This document shows, in pieces, positions 43,601 through 53,491 of a DNA stretch of 64,000 bases. A program made the position numbers and the translations under genes. The stretch lies in contig JAPLGS010000139.1 of the NCBI GenBank assembly GCA_026390015.1, positions 186,001 through 250,000 of the forward strand. The letters are read 5' to 3'. Source of the DNA: Chloroflexota bacterium (GTDB taxonomy: Bacteria; Chloroflexota; Anaerolineae; Anaerolineales; Villigracilaceae). Positions within the stretch are counted from its first letter, which is position 1. Every line of letters begins with the position of its first letter. Below the pieces are notes generated by a model. That model made no database searches, had not been told where the DNA came from, and saw only the letters and a list, made by a program, of their open reading frames with translations.

Positions 43601-43948
43601 CTAGTCGAATTTTTGTTTAAGACGCGCGCTCTTGCCGGTGCGGTCGCGCATGAAGTACAACTGCGCGCGGCGCACTTTGCCGTGACGCTCAACCACGATC
43701 TTGTCGATGCGCGGAGAGCGGAGAAGGAATGTGCGCTCCACACCGATACCGTTGGTAGCCATGCGGCGCACGGTTACAGACGAATCGTTGCCGCCTTTGC
43801 GGAGGCGAATCACAATTCCTTTGAATTCCTGAATACGCTCGCGATCACCTTCTTTGATCTTGACGTGTACGCTAACGGTGTCACCGGAATTCAATTGGGG
43901 AATTTTTTCATTAATTTTGGCTTCAACAGCCTTGATAAAGTCAGTCAT
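43601..43948 (-). CDS. rplS: 50S ribosomal protein L19
   Basis: A 115-residue ribosomal protein with the conserved core GDTVSVHVKIKEGDRERIQ and FKGIVIRLRKGG, ending YFMRDRTGKSARLKQKF. It bridges the large and small subunits. It has its own promoter and terminator here and is not accompanied by rpsP, rimM or trmD. Confidence 0.98.
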   Translation of the reverse strand: MTDFIKAVEAKINEKIPQLNSGDTVSVHVKIKEGDRERIQEFKGIVIRLRKGGNDSSVTVRRMATNGIGVERTFLLRSPRIDKIVVERHGKVRRAQLYFMRDRTGKSARLKQKFD

Positions 43949-43998
43949 TTTTGCTTTTCCTTACTTATATTTTTTAGTATCCTGAAACGCGACGGCAG

Positions 43999-44027
43999 AG
44001 TATAGCACGCATTTTCTGATAATACAA
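43999..44027 (-). promoter_or_regulatory. rplS promoter
   Basis: On the minus strand TTGTAT (44022-44027) and TATACT (43999-44004) are 17 bases apart, with an extended -10 TGC before TATACT. The leader of about 45 bases contains TAAGGAAAAG just before the start. It begins right after the fabF stop at 44035. Confidence 0.7.
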
Positions 44028-44034
44028 GAAGTTT

Positions 44035-45279
44035 TTACGAGTATTTCCTCAGCGCCAGCACGGCGTTATGTCCGCCAAAACCGAAGGCGTTGCTGATGAC
44101 AAGTGACGTGTTTACTTCACGCGCCTTGTTGGGAATGTAATCAAGATCACATTCCGGGTCGGGTGTTTGATAATGGATCGTGGGAGGCAGGATGCCTTCG
44201 CGTAAAGCCTGCACGCAGAAGATGGCTTCCAACGCGCCTGTTGCACCCATCATGTGCCCGGTCATCGATTTGGTGGATGAGATCGGGATCTTATACGCCC
44301 GGTCGCCAAACGCGGCTTTGATGGCGCGGGTCTCGGATTGATCGTTTAAGAGTGTGCCTGTGCCGTGCGCGTTGATATAGCCAACCTCGTCAAAGTTTGC
44401 CTGCGCTGAAGATAAGGCCATACGAATGGCAGACGCGCCGCCTTCGCCGTATGCGTGCGGAGCGGTCACATGGTAGGCGTCTGCTGTGGCGCCGTAGCCA
44501 GCCAGTTCGGCAAAAATAATCGCGCCGCGCGTTTTTGCATCTGATTCGCGTTCCAGTACCAGTACGGCAGCACCTTCCCCCATCACCAAGCCGTCGCGAT
44601 TTTTATCAAAAGGCTGGGGCGTCATCGAATAATCATCGTTGCTACGAGACATGGCACCCACGCGGTCAAACGCAGCCACGCCTGTGGATGTGATCGTAGA
44701 CTCAGCCGCGCCGGCCAGAGCGGCGTCGATCATACCGATACGCAGCATCATCAAGGCGGTGCCGATGCCGTCCGAGCCAGAGGCGCAGGCTGAGGCGACA
44801 GAAAAACACGGACCTTTTATTCCAAACTCAATCGCGGTCATCCCCGCGCCGCCGTTGGACATCAACATGGGGATCAGGAATGGACTTACTCTACGTGGGC
44901 CTTCGGTATGGTTCGTCAAAACAGCTTCCTGCAATGAATTCAAACCTCCAATTGCAGATGAAATGATCACGCCGATCCGCCCCGCGTTGGCTTCTGTAAC
45001 CTGTAAGCCCGATTGCGCAATTGCCTCTCTGGCAGCGGCGACCGCAAGTTGTTCAAAACGGTCCCGGCGGCGCGCTTCTTTTGCATCCATAAAATTTTCA
45101 GGTTTAAATCCTTTTACTTCCGCGGCAATATGAACCTGCAATGCCGCCGCGTGTGAATCAAACTGTGTGATCAGCCCAACACCAGATATGCCTGCGATCA
45201 AATTTCCCCATGCTTCTTTTACATTTAAACCAAGAGGATTGATAGTTCCCATACCAGTAATGACAATTCGATCTTGCAT
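44035..45279 (-). CDS. fabF: Beta-ketoacyl-ACP synthase II
   Basis: A 414-residue condensing enzyme with an intact Cys-His-His set: VASACASGSD, NAHGTGTLLND and SMTGHMMGATGALEA. It elongates acyl-ACP in fatty acid synthesis. It is one of two FabF genes of equal length in the window (the other at 58534) and is separated from the other fab genes. The substitutions between the two suggest paralogues with different acyl preferences (inference). Confidence 0.95.
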   Translation of the reverse strand: MQDRIVITGMGTINPLGLNVKEAWGNLIAGISGVGLITQFDSHAAALQVHIAAEVKGFKPENFMDAKEARRRDRFEQLAVAAAREAIAQSGLQVTEANAGRIGVIISSAIGGLNSLQEAVLTNHTEGPRRVSPFLIPMLMSNGGAGMTAIEFGIKGPCFSVASACASGSDGIGTALMMLRIGMIDAALAGAAESTITSTGVAAFDRVGAMSRSNDDYSMTPQPFDKNRDGLVMGEGAAVLVLERESDAKTRGAIIFAELAGYGATADAYHVTAPHAYGEGGASAIRMALSSAQANFDEVGYINAHGTGTLLNDQSETRAIKAAFGDRAYKIPISSTKSMTGHMMGATGALEAIFCVQALREGILPPTIHYQTPDPECDLDYIPNKAREVNTSLVISNAFGFGGHNAVLALRKYS

Positions 45280-45391
45280 TTCTCCTCCAGAGATAAATTC
45301 GATATAGATATGAACTTTACATAAAACCCCATTGGATAAAAAACGTGACGCAGGAAAATCCCCGCTCAGATCTGATCATACAACCCAATCA

Positions 45392-45946
45392 TTATCCATC
45401 TTTGAATTTTTCCCGCCACTCGCGTTGTAAAAGGCCATAGTGATATTCACTTGTATAAACGCCATTGATCAGAAAACTTTCAACATAATGCGCTTCACGG
45501 CGAAAGCCAAGCTTCTCCAACGTTCGAAAGGAAGCAATATTATCCACATCACAATCAGCGGCAACCCGATGGATATGCATGTCTACAAAAAGATATTCCA
45601 ACAAACATGGGATCACTTCGCTGATGTAACCCTTGCGCCAATGTTTTGAAGCAAGTGTAAACCCGATCCTGGCTTGTCGTATATCATCTTTTTTTATATG
45701 ACATCCCAGGTCACCGATCAATTCATCTGTGTCTTTTAATGCGATCGCGAACTGGATCCAGTCATTTTCTTTTAAGGCGACCTTCTCCTTCATGGACGAA
45801 ATAAAAGTCTCACCTTTTTCTCGCGGATAGGGAATCCCCCAACCTTGATATTTTGCGACCACAGGATCATTGCGATACGCTAAAAATGATTCAAGATCGC
45901 TGTCGATAAAATTGCGCAAGATCAAACGCGCTGAATGTAAATACAT
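45392..45946 (-). CDS. GNAT family N-acetyltransferase, RimJ/RimL type
   Basis: About 184 residues beginning MYLHSARLILRNFIDSDLES, a RimJ/RimL-type opening. The acetyl-CoA segment is SKHWRKGYISEVIPCLLEY near residue 100, and VDNIASFRTLEKLGF follows. The ATG at 45946 lies one base after the moaE stop, so the longer reading to 45976 is rejected. It probably acetylates a protein N-terminus or a small molecule. Confidence 0.88.
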   Translation of the reverse strand: MYLHSARLILRNFIDSDLESFLAYRNDPVVAKYQGWGIPYPREKGETFISSMKEKVALKENDWIQFAIALKDTDELIGDLGCHIKKDDIRQARIGFTLASKHWRKGYISEVIPCLLEYLFVDMHIHRVAADCDVDNIASFRTLEKLGFRREAHYVESFLINGVYTSEYHYGLLQREWREKFKDG

Positions 45947-45947
45947 T

Positions 45948-46415
45948 CTACTCTCCAGGCTTGGGGATGTAATCACCCTCCACCCATTCTTGGCCAGCGG
46001 GGCCGAACTCCTTCTTCCAGACAGGCACGATCTCTTTCAAACGGTCAATGCCATAACGCGCCGCATCAAAGACGCCCGTGTCACGATGCGCGGCCGTGCA
46101 GGCGATCAATACCGTTGGTGTTTTGGGATACAGTTTTCCGATGCGTTGAACTATGGCTATCCCTTCGATAACAGGCCAACGTTCACGGATCTCATCGGCA
46201 ACTTGTTTCATCTTTTCTTCAGCCATTGGAACATATGCTTCGTACTCAAGATATTCGGTCTCATGCGGATTATCGCGAGAAGTAACTCCGCGTACCATGC
46301 CAGCGAAGATGGCGGCCGCGCCTGTTGAAGTTTGCGTGATCTGCGCCAATAATTCATTCAAGTCAATTTCAGATTCGGTGATGGAGAAGATGGTTGGAAG
46401 ATTGGAAGGCTGCAT
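45948..46415 (-). CDS. moaE: Molybdopterin synthase catalytic subunit MoaE
   Basis: A 155-residue MoaE protein. The conserved stretch AAIFAGMVRGVTS, the LEYEAYVPMAEEKM helix and the KEIVPVWKKEFG segment with catalytic lysines are all present. With MoaD it inserts two sulfurs into precursor Z. It follows moaD by nine bases in a moaC-moaD-moaE run. Confidence 0.95.
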   Translation of the reverse strand: MQPSNLPTIFSITESEIDLNELLAQITQTSTGAAAIFAGMVRGVTSRDNPHETEYLEYEAYVPMAEEKMKQVADEIRERWPVIEGIAIVQRIGKLYPKTPTVLIACTAAHRDTGVFDAARYGIDRLKEIVPVWKKEFGPAGQEWVEGDYIPKPGE

Positions 46416-46424
46416 GTTTGGTGG

Positions 46425-46673
46425 TTATCCTCCAGAAACTGGCGGAAACATGCCGATCTCGGCATTAATCGGCACGATAGAATCGTCAAAGGCGAATTCG
46501 CGATTAATGGTCATCAACACAGATGACATAGACTCTTTCAGGTTCGGAAAATCTGATGACAGTTTATCTTTCAGTCCCAGGATGGTCATGTTAACTGGAA
46601 TATCCAGCTCGATGGATTTCGTCCCAGCCCGGTCGCGGATGGTGGCAAAAAATAGCAATTTTATTTTATTCAT
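46425..46673 (-). CDS. moaD: Molybdopterin synthase sulfur carrier MoaD
   Basis: An 82-residue ubiquitin-like protein ending in the Gly-Gly tail (MFPPVSGG) that becomes a thiocarboxylate. The IKLLFFATIRDRAGTKSIEL opening is typical. It supplies sulfur to MoaE, encoded next. Confidence 0.95.
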   Translation of the reverse strand: MNKIKLLFFATIRDRAGTKSIELDIPVNMTILGLKDKLSSDFPNLKESMSSVLMTINREFAFDDSIVPINAEIGMFPPVSGG

Positions 46674-46684
46674 CTTTTCCTGTT

Positions 46685-47161
46685 TTACTCGTTGACCACA
46701 TCGCCAGACTGTCCGCCATGTTTTTCGATCAGACGAATATTTTGAATCTTCATCGTTTTTTCTGCGGCTTTGGCCATATCATAAACAGTTAACGCGGCGA
46801 CAGCGACCGCGGTCAACGCTTCCATTTCGACTCCAGTTTTGCCAGTCACTTTTGCAGTGGCAGTGATGACAACTCCAGGCAGAGATTCGTCAAGCACGAG
46901 ATCTACATCCACTTTTGAAAGGAAGAGCGGATGACATAACGGGATCAGCTCCGAGGTCCGCTTTGAGGCGCTGATCCCTGCGATCTGTGCCACAGTTAAG
47001 ACATCCCCTTTTTTGATCTGACCCGCGCGAATCAAATCAAATGTCTCTCTTTTCATAAGGACTTCGCCGCGCGCAGCCGCAGTTCTTTCGGTGTCGGGCT
47101 TCGCGCCAACGTCCACCATGTGGGCACGGCCGTGTTCATCGAGATGAGTTAGTTTTGACAT
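46685..47161 (-). CDS. moaC: Cyclic pyranopterin monophosphate synthase MoaC
   Basis: About 158 residues starting [20 protein letters not shown], with the family blocks [35 protein letters not shown] and the catalytic region YDMAKA. It makes the pyranopterin of the molybdenum cofactor. The ATG at 47161 lies about seven bases after a TATAAT box and has no ribosome site, so the transcript is probably leaderless; the longer frame to 47203 would cross the promoter. Confidence 0.94.
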   Translation of the reverse strand: MSKLTHLDEHGRAHMVDVGAKPDTERTAAARGEVLMKRETFDLIRAGQIKKGDVLTVAQIAGISASKRTSELIPLCHPLFLSKVDVDLVLDESLPGVVITATAKVTGKTGVEMEALTAVAVAALTVYDMAKAAEKTMKIQNIRLIEKHGGQSGDVVNE

Positions 47162-47168
47162 TGGCAGG

Positions 47169-47186
47169 ATTATACACTGGTATAAT
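47169..47186. promoter_or_regulatory. Overlapping divergent promoters for leaderless moaC and scpA
   Basis: Two -10 boxes face away from each other in 18 bases: TATAAT at 47181-47186 (plus, extended TGG before it) and TATAAT at 47169-47174 (minus). The scpA ATG begins nine bases after the first and the moaC ATG seven bases after the second, so both transcripts should start at or within a few bases of their ATG. Confidence 0.7.
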
Positions 47187-47195
47187 TCGCGCGCT

Positions 47196-47969
47196 ATGGA
47201 CAACCTGTTGGGAAATCAAATCACCGGTTACAAGGTACAGACCCCCGTGTACGAGGGACCGCTCGATCTTTTACTCAGCCTGATCGAACGCTCTGAATTA
47301 AATATTACCGCCATTTCACTTGCAACGGTGACGGATCAATACCTGTCGTATTTGCACGGACTTGAACAGATGAAGCCCGATGAAATTTCATCGTTCCTTG
47401 TGATCGCGGCAAAACTGGTACAGATCAAATCGGAGGCGCTATTGCCGCGCCCCATTGAACGCGAACCCGGCGAAGAAGACCCCGGGGTTGAACTGGTTGA
47501 GTTATTAATTTTATACAAACGCTATAAAGAAATCGCGGGCTGGCTGGTGGAGCGGCAGGAGAATAATTTACGCACACACTTGCGCGTTGCCCCGCCGCCC
47601 AAAATGGAAGCGAAACTGGATCTCTCGAGTCTCACACTTGAAGGTTTACTTACCGCCGCAGAATCAGCTTTTTCAAAAGGCAAGGATAAGCAGGCGCTCG
47701 GCACAATTATTTCAGCGCCGCGGGTTACCATCCGCGAGAAAATTGAATACATCACGAAGACCATGAAGAATATTCAGCGCATGACCTTTAGCGGATTGAT
47801 CACTGATAAATCCACGCGCATTGAAATTGTGGTTACTTTTTTAGCCATGCTTGAATTGATCAAACGCTATCGCATTTCCGCGGTGCAATATGAATTGTTC
47901 GGTGACATTGAATTCGAAAAAATGGACGAATGGAAAGAAGACGAAGAGCTCGAAATTGAATTTGAGTGA
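47196..47969 (+). CDS. scpA: Segregation and condensation protein A
   Basis: A 257-residue kleisin of the SMC complex, opening with [20 protein letters not shown] and ending in the winged-helix C-terminal domain ([16 protein letters not shown]). It links SMC heads during chromosome condensation. scpB, the usual neighbour, is not in this window. The start fits a leaderless message, and a strong bidirectional terminator follows. Confidence 0.94.
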   Translation: MDNLLGNQITGYKVQTPVYEGPLDLLLSLIERSELNITAISLATVTDQYLSYLHGLEQMKPDEISSFLVIAAKLVQIKSEALLPRPIEREPGEEDPGVELVELLILYKRYKEIAGWLVERQENNLRTHLRVAPPPKMEAKLDLSSLTLEGLLTAAESAFSKGKDKQALGTIISAPRVTIREKIEYITKTMKNIQRMTFSGLITDKSTRIEIVVTFLAMLELIKRYRISAVQYELFGDIEFEKMDEWKEDEELEIEFE

Positions 47970-48017
47970 AGCGCAGTAATTCATCATTAAAAAGTAAAAG
48001 GCGAAATGGAAAAGCAA

Positions 48018-48052
48018 AAAACGAGTGTGATGATTAACATCACACTCGTTTT
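48018..48052. terminator. Bidirectional terminator between scpA and amine oxidase genes
   Basis: A perfect 15-bp stem (AAAACGAGTGTGATG and its complement, loop ATTAA) is flanked by an A-run on the left and TTTTATTT on the right. It serves the convergent scpA and amine oxidase genes. Confidence 0.9.
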
Positions 48053-48076
48053 ATTTCTCGCCTCATTCCCATTCAC

Positions 48077-49540
48077 TTACCCGATCTCCCCCGCCGCCGC
48101 GACTCCTGATAAATACGCTCCATGCACAGTGGCGGGATATTTGCGGCTTGTGGCTTCCCCGGCAAAATATAAAACATTATCCACAGGTTTGAAGAGCGCG
48201 TCATAATCGTCGCCGCTGGCAAAAGGCGGGATGTGTGAATATGAACCGAACGAGAGCGGGTCTTTTCCCCAGCGTGTAATAAGGAATCCATCAGGCTCTG
48301 GAATTGCATCGCCATAGATCACGCGCAGTGTTTTCATCGCGCCCGCGATAATCTCTGTGTCTGATAGTTCCTCGATCGCAAATCCTTTTGCGCCGCCGTG
48401 AAACGCCATCAACACAGGCTCTTTGATATACGGCACAAAATTTAGCCAGTCACACCACTCACCCGTGCGTTCACCTACGTATGAAATTTCTTCAAACGTT
48501 TCATCCCAAAAAACATTGGGGAATTTCAAATAGACTTTATTTAATACTCCCATATCAAGGCGATCAATTGCAGACTGTTTCCAGACTGGAAGCGGCGGAT
48601 CAAACTTAACTGCGGCCTGCTTCAACACCCCAAGCGGAAACGTGACGATAGCCTTATCTGCCACAAACGAGCCTGACGAAGTTTCCATAGCCACTCCATT
48701 TGCGCCATAACTTATCGAGTCCACTTTTGTAGCGAGACGAATATCCAGCTCATTTGCGAGTCCATCTGTGATCTGGCTATAGCCTTTTGGAAAGACAACA
48801 TCTACACCGCTGAACTCTTCATCTTGGTCCCACTCCCATAAGGAAAGGTGGTCAGGGTCGGCGCCCAGTTCCAACGCATATTCGCCTTCAATCACGAACT
48901 GCAATTTATGCAATTGATCGTCAGAGAGAGTTTGATTTTTGAGCACCCGCTCGAAAGCTTGCTGCAAAGACATATCGATCTCTTCCTGTTCCTGCATCAC
49001 TTCCACTTGAGCATAAATCGACTCGAATAAACTCTCTGCAGCTTTATATTCTTTATCAGATATTTCGCGCCCATCAAAATCATACACAATGCCATTATCG
49101 TAATCAGTCGCAGAAGTTTCAACGCCAAATTCGTCGGCAAGTTTTGTGATCGGATTCCCCTTAATGCCATGAATCCAGGATGCTCCGAGGTCAAGCGGCA
49201 GGCCGAGCGAGGTATCAGTCCACAGGCGGCCTCCGATCCGGTGACGTGCTTCGAGGAGGATCACGCTTAGGCCTTCGTCTACAAGAGTGCGGGCGGCAGC
49301 AAGGCCTGCAATACCAGCGCCCAAGACGAGTACATCCGCTTCACGCGGACGGGTATCTGCAGTCGCGGATTGAGAAACTTGCGCTGTCGCGGTTGGCGCG
49401 TCAGTCAGAGTAGGCTGGCGTAATATCGCTGGCAAGGTGGGCGACGCATCTTCAATCACCCCGCACGAAATCGCAATTGCAGATGCTATCGCGATGGAGG
49501 CTGCTTTCAAAAAGTCACGGCGGGGCATTATTTTTTTCAT
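48077..49540 (-). CDS. Flavin monoamine oxidase, Tat-exported lipoprotein
   Basis: About 487 residues. The N-terminus [14 protein letters not shown] is a twin-arginine signal followed by a lipobox-like AISCG, so the enzyme is probably exported folded and anchored to the membrane. The FAD domain starts with [17 protein letters not shown], and [20 protein letters not shown] near the end is the flavin-binding C-terminal motif. It oxidises primary or secondary amines, possibly polyamines. The ATG at 49540 has TTGGAG upstream and overlaps the vanZ-like gene by 26 bases. A tatA gene is present at 57189. Confidence 0.9.
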   Translation of the reverse strand: MKKIMPRRDFLKAASIAIASAIAISCGVIEDASPTLPAILRQPTLTDAPTATAQVSQSATADTRPREADVLVLGAGIAGLAAARTLVDEGLSVILLEARHRIGGRLWTDTSLGLPLDLGASWIHGIKGNPITKLADEFGVETSATDYDNGIVYDFDGREISDKEYKAAESLFESIYAQVEVMQEQEEIDMSLQQAFERVLKNQTLSDDQLHKLQFVIEGEYALELGADPDHLSLWEWDQDEEFSGVDVVFPKGYSQITDGLANELDIRLATKVDSISYGANGVAMETSSGSFVADKAIVTFPLGVLKQAAVKFDPPLPVWKQSAIDRLDMGVLNKVYLKFPNVFWDETFEEISYVGERTGEWCDWLNFVPYIKEPVLMAFHGGAKGFAIEELSDTEIIAGAMKTLRVIYGDAIPEPDGFLITRWGKDPLSFGSYSHIPPFASGDDYDALFKPVDNVLYFAGEATSRKYPATVHGAYLSGVAAAGEIG

Positions 49541-49904
49541 TTTTTCTCCAAGACATAAAATATAAGCCGAGCATAATAAGAGCGCCAATATTGTCAAATA
49601 TCAATACGTCTACAATCGATGAATTGCGCCCAGGCACGAACGACTGGTGAAATTCATCGCTTGCGGCATAGGCTAAAGCCATAAGCCAGGCGAGCCAAAG
49701 TTGGTTTTTATTGTATTTCAAAAGATGAAAATAAGACAATGCGAGCAAGCCATAACCAATGGCATGACCCAGCTTTTTGATGAGATAATCCCAACCTCGA
49801 AAGCTTGGCAGGTTATCACCAGGCTGTGACGAGAACACAAAGATCACAATCATAATGAAAAGCGCGGGAAACCAGCGAGGTACAATTGATAAAAATTTTT
49901 TCAT
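49515..49904 (-). CDS. VanZ-like membrane protein
   Basis: About 129 residues with four membrane helices and the VanZ-family motifs [28 protein letters not shown] and [19 protein letters not shown]. The family includes the teicoplanin-resistance accessory VanZ, but most members are of unknown role, so resistance is not implied. The ATG at 49904 is 13 bases from the divergent pabB start. Its 3' end overlaps the amine oxidase start. Confidence 0.88.
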   Translation of the reverse strand: MKKFLSIVPRWFPALFIMIVIFVFSSQPGDNLPSFRGWDYLIKKLGHAIGYGLLALSYFHLLKYNKNQLWLAWLMALAYAASDEFHQSFVPGRNSSIVDVLIFDNIGALIMLGLYFMSWRKNEKNNAPP

Positions 49905-49916
49905 GTTGAGGCGACC

Positions 49917-51638
49917 TTGATCAGAAAAGATGAAGTTCTGTTGAAGAATAATAACGAGTGGCTGCATTTTACAAATCCGCACCACATTATAAGCGCTGCG
50001 CGACTTGACGATGTGCGCCGCGCGCTGCAGGAAGTTGAAAAACTTGTAAACTCAAACAACTGGCACGCGGCGGGATTTGTCAGCTATGAAGCCGCGCCTG
50101 CTTTTGATGACGCACTGCAAGTCGTGAGCTCAGGTGTTTTCCCATTGTTATGGTTCGGGCTATATTCTGAACCTCAAATTTTGCAAAACTCCGAGATCTT
50201 ACGAGCCCTCGGAAACCTGCCCGAATTAACCTGGCAGGCGGGCATTGAACGAGAAAGTTATAACGCTGCAATTGAAAAAGTAAAAGATTACATCGCGCTG
50301 GGAAAAACATATCAAGTCAACTACACGATGCGGTTGAATTCAGAATTCAGCGGAACGACATGGGATTTCTTTTTAGCTCTTGCGCAAACCCAGAATAAAT
50401 ACGCGGCTTATATAGACACAGGCCGCTATGTGATCTGTTCTGCTTCGCCGGAATTATTTTTCAAATTAGAAGGGAATCAAATTTACAGCAATCCCATGAA
50501 AGGCACCGCCAAACGCGGGCGCACAACTCTCGAAGATAAGGAACAAGCCGAGTGGCTTTATCACTCCATTAAAAATCGCGCCGAAAATGTGATGATCGTG
50601 GATATGATCCGCAACGATCTGGGGCGTATCGCAGAAATTGGCAGTGTGCGGGTGCCTGAATTATTTACGATCGAAAAGTACCCAACCCTCTTCCAAATGA
50701 CATCAACGATTCAGGCGACAACGAACGCATCTTATGATGAAATTTTTTCGGCACTCTTCCCATGCGCATCCATTACAGGCACACCGAAAGTCAGCACCAT
50801 GAAAATCATCGCGGAGTTGGAAACAACAGCGCGCAAGATCTACACGGGCAGTATCGGATATATTGCGCCAAATCGCAAAGCACAATTCAGCGTGGCTATT
50901 CGAACTGCGCTGATTGACACGGAAACGAATATAGCTGAGTACGGGATCGGCGGCGGCATCGTCTGGGATTCTACCAGCGCAGATGAATACAACGAAGCTC
51001 TGCTCAAAGCGCGTGTGCTGACAGACCCGCCAATTCAATTTTCTCTGCTCGAAACCATTTTATGGACCCCGCAGGATGGATACTTCCTGTTAGAGAAACA
51101 CATCGAGCGAATGCGGGATTCGGCTGGCTATTTCAACTTTTCTTTTTCGAGTGAATATCTAGAATTGCATCTCAAGAATTTATCCGCTGAATTTAACTCC
51201 CCGAAACGAATACGGCTATTATTGAACAAAGCTGGTGAAATCAGCACGCAGACAAGGGCTTTTCAAATCCTTGAAAAGCCGTTCAAAGTTAATCTGGCGG
51301 AACAGCAAATTAATTCAGATGATATTTTTTTATTTCACAAGACCACGAATCGGAAAGCCTATCCATCTTCCACAAAAGGAGTGGATGATGTTTTGCTCTA
51401 CAACGAAAAAAACGAGCTGACTGAATTCACCATCGGGAATCTTGTGGTGGAAATGAACAGCACATTATTCACTCCCCCCATTTCCTGCGGACTTTTAGCA
51501 GGCACGTTTCGAGAACATTTATTGGAAACACAGCAGATCAAAGAGCGCATTATAAGCAAGGATGAATTACAGAAATGCTCAAAAATTTTTCTTGTAAATT
51601 CGGTTAGGAAATGGGTAAATGTTGAAGGTAAAAAATAG
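49917..51638 (+). CDS. pabB: Fused aminodeoxychorismate synthase component I and aminodeoxychorismate lyase
   Basis: A 573-residue fusion. Residues about 1-365 form the chorismate-binding PabB domain, with the diagnostic PabB Lys in NPMKGTAKRGRT and the metal-site motif SITGTPKVSTMK. Residues about 375-573 are a PLP class IV lyase domain (PabC) starting DGYFLLEKHIERM, with FLFHKTTNRKAY. Together they make p-aminobenzoate for folate. The start is a TTG at 49917 preceded by TGAGGCGACC; no in-frame ATG fits the domain start. A separate glutamine amidotransferase subunit is not seen here. Confidence 0.92.
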   Translation: MIRKDEVLLKNNNEWLHFTNPHHIISAARLDDVRRALQEVEKLVNSNNWHAAGFVSYEAAPAFDDALQVVSSGVFPLLWFGLYSEPQILQNSEILRALGNLPELTWQAGIERESYNAAIEKVKDYIALGKTYQVNYTMRLNSEFSGTTWDFFLALAQTQNKYAAYIDTGRYVICSASPELFFKLEGNQIYSNPMKGTAKRGRTTLEDKEQAEWLYHSIKNRAENVMIVDMIRNDLGRIAEIGSVRVPELFTIEKYPTLFQMTSTIQATTNASYDEIFSALFPCASITGTPKVSTMKIIAELETTARKIYTGSIGYIAPNRKAQFSVAIRTALIDTETNIAEYGIGGGIVWDSTSADEYNEALLKARVLTDPPIQFSLLETILWTPQDGYFLLEKHIERMRDSAGYFNFSFSSEYLELHLKNLSAEFNSPKRIRLLLNKAGEISTQTRAFQILEKPFKVNLAEQQINSDDIFLFHKTTNRKAYPSSTKGVDDVLLYNEKNELTEFTIGNLVVEMNSTLFTPPISCGLLAGTFREHLLETQQIKERIISKDELQKCSKIFLVNSVRKWVNVEGKK

Positions 51639-51666
51639 CCGCAGTTTGATGACACAACTGCGGCTA
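51636..51666 (-). terminator. Terminator of the lipoprotein gene, overlapping the pabB stop
   Basis: An 11-bp perfect stem (TAGCCGCAGTT and complement) has a nine-base loop. On the minus strand it is followed by TTTTTT. The left arm includes the stop codon of the convergent pabB gene. Confidence 0.8.
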
Positions 51667-51680
51667 CATAAAAGCTGGAT

Positions 51681-52160
51681 CTAAAAATTCGCCAGCGTGA
51701 TGGAGATGTTGGTCGTGCCATCGCCAAGATCCACGCCTTGAACAGCGATCGCCTTACCGCTCTCGTGGCCATCAAAAACCATGCTAAAAGTGGTGCCAGA
51801 AGTGACCGTAAGACCATCCCGTTCAGTATAGCCTTTTTTACTGAACGATTCCCGATAAAAGTCCATCGCCTCTTTCAGATTCAATTTCGTTTGAAAATTG
51901 ACCACATCATTTCCAAGACCAATTATATTTGTTGCGTCCGCAGGCACGGGGAAATCGGTAGTATTGACAACCGGAGGGATATTATTTTGTTCAGGGCTTA
52001 CAGGCGGAGCGGTTGGAGCTGACGGGTCACTGTTTCCGCCATTATTAAGTTCAGGAATTTCAGTCTGTTTCTCTTCTACGCCTCCACCTACAAGCGTCTG
52101 ACAGGCAAGCGAAGCCAGCGCAAGGACGATCACCGCAAGTAAAATATTATATTTTTTCAT
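51681..52160 (-). CDS. Secreted lipoprotein of unknown function
   Basis: A 159-residue protein with a lipoprotein signal (lipobox LASLAC, Cys near residue 20), a low-complexity Asn/Pro/Ser tether (about 35-65), and a small C-terminal domain containing NLKEAMDFYRESFSKKGY followed by beta strands. Similar short domains occur in other Chloroflexota lipoproteins, to my recollection, without known function. AAGGAGAATCAAA precedes the start. Confidence 0.8.
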   Translation of the reverse strand: MKKYNILLAVIVLALASLACQTLVGGGVEEKQTEIPELNNGGNSDPSAPTAPPVSPEQNNIPPVVNTTDFPVPADATNIIGLGNDVVNFQTKLNLKEAMDFYRESFSKKGYTERDGLTVTSGTTFSMVFDGHESGKAIAVQGVDLGDGTTNISITLANF

Positions 52161-52182
52161 TTTGATTCTCCTTTAATATTTT

Positions 52183-53433
52183 TTAGAACGCCGTGGCGAA
52201 CAGGCATTTTAAATACGTGCCTTCATCAAATTTAATGGGATGGTCAAGCGGATGAGCGGTGCGCTCGATTTCTGTCAGGCGCCGATTGGCCTCTCTGGCT
52301 GTCTGGTGAATGGTATCGAAAAAAGTCTCGGCATCGATGCGGCTGGAACAGGAGGCCTGCACCAATATTCCACCTGTGCGCAAAACGTCCAGCCCCAGTC
52401 GTGTCAATTTACGATAAGCGGATAACCCTGCCGCGATCTGATTCTGGTTTTGGGCAAACATGGGCGGGTCAAGAATGACAAGATCGAACATTTTTTTTTG
52501 CGATCGCATACGCGCCAGAACTTCAAACGCGTCTTCGGATATGGTTTCATGGATCGCAGATCTTTCCGCGGGGATGTGTCGATTATACGAGAAATTACGG
52601 ATCGCGGCTTCAATGGCTGGCGCGCTGCTATCCACGCTGACAATTTCTTTCGCTCCACCGCGCGCCGCGTAGACTGAAAATCCGCCTGTATAGGAAAATA
52701 CATTCAACACCGATTTTCCCTTGGAAAGCTTTTCAACGCGCGCCCGGTTTTCACGTTGATCGAGGAAGAAGCCGGTCTTCTGGCCGCGGAGCGGATCACA
52801 CTCAAAGGTAAGATCATTTTCTCGAAACAGAATCGGTTCTTCGGGAGATTGGCCTGAGAGAGTCTTTCCATCTTCGAGGCCATGCAGAAATTCACTTTGT
52901 TTCATGAGTGATCGACTAAGTCTTAATATCAGCCGCTCAGCCGGGTTGGTTTTCGCTAACGCCGAACATAAATCCTTGAGATGGGGAATCCATATTGGGC
53001 TATAAATTTTTATAACCAGAGTTTCGGCATAACGATCGATCACCAATCCGGGCAGACCATCATTCTCACCATGAACGATCCGATAGCCATCCGTTGATTG
53101 CTGCGCGAGTGGCTTGCGAATCTGATTGGCTGCGATCAGTTTTGATTGATACCAATCTGCATCTATCACTGCAGGCTGACGATGTTGCAGAATTCGCACG
53201 CGGATGAAAGAAGTTGGGTCATACATACCGACCGCAAGAAAGCGGCGGTTGCCATCGAAGATGACGGCCAGGTCACCGGGCGCGCCATCATGGCTTTGTT
53301 GAGTAATTGCCTGATCAAATATCCAGGGATGATTTTGATGTAAGGCGCGTTCGGCGGGCGCGCTGACTCGCAGCGCGATACGCTTTGTGGCTGGGCTGGG
53401 AAGTTTGGATAAGAGTGAATTGAGATTCGTCAT
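52183..53433 (-). CDS. RlmI-like SAM-dependent 23S rRNA methyltransferase
   Basis: A 416-residue protein with an N-terminal PUA-like RNA-binding domain (about 15-95), a middle domain, and a Rossmann methyltransferase with GQKTGFFLDQRENRARVE, VLNVFSYTGGFSVYAARGG and the target-base motif LDPPMFAQ. This arrangement is that of RlmI, which makes m5C in 23S rRNA. The exact target position is assumed by homology only. Confidence 0.9.
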   Translation of the reverse strand: MTNLNSLLSKLPSPATKRIALRVSAPAERALHQNHPWIFDQAITQQSHDGAPGDLAVIFDGNRRFLAVGMYDPTSFIRVRILQHRQPAVIDADWYQSKLIAANQIRKPLAQQSTDGYRIVHGENDGLPGLVIDRYAETLVIKIYSPIWIPHLKDLCSALAKTNPAERLILRLSRSLMKQSEFLHGLEDGKTLSGQSPEEPILFRENDLTFECDPLRGQKTGFFLDQRENRARVEKLSKGKSVLNVFSYTGGFSVYAARGGAKEIVSVDSSAPAIEAAIRNFSYNRHIPAERSAIHETISEDAFEVLARMRSQKKMFDLVILDPPMFAQNQNQIAAGLSAYRKLTRLGLDVLRTGGILVQASCSSRIDAETFFDTIHQTAREANRRLTEIERTAHPLDHPIKFDEGTYLKCLFATAF

Positions 53434-53491
53434 TTAATGAAATTTCTTATGTCGAAGTATAACTCTAATACGAAAACTCTTTTTGCTTCAA

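Noticed and set aside
49515-49904. VanZ-like gene as glycopeptide resistance
   Set aside because: No vanHAX genes are present and the VanZ-like family is broad and mostly uncharacterised.
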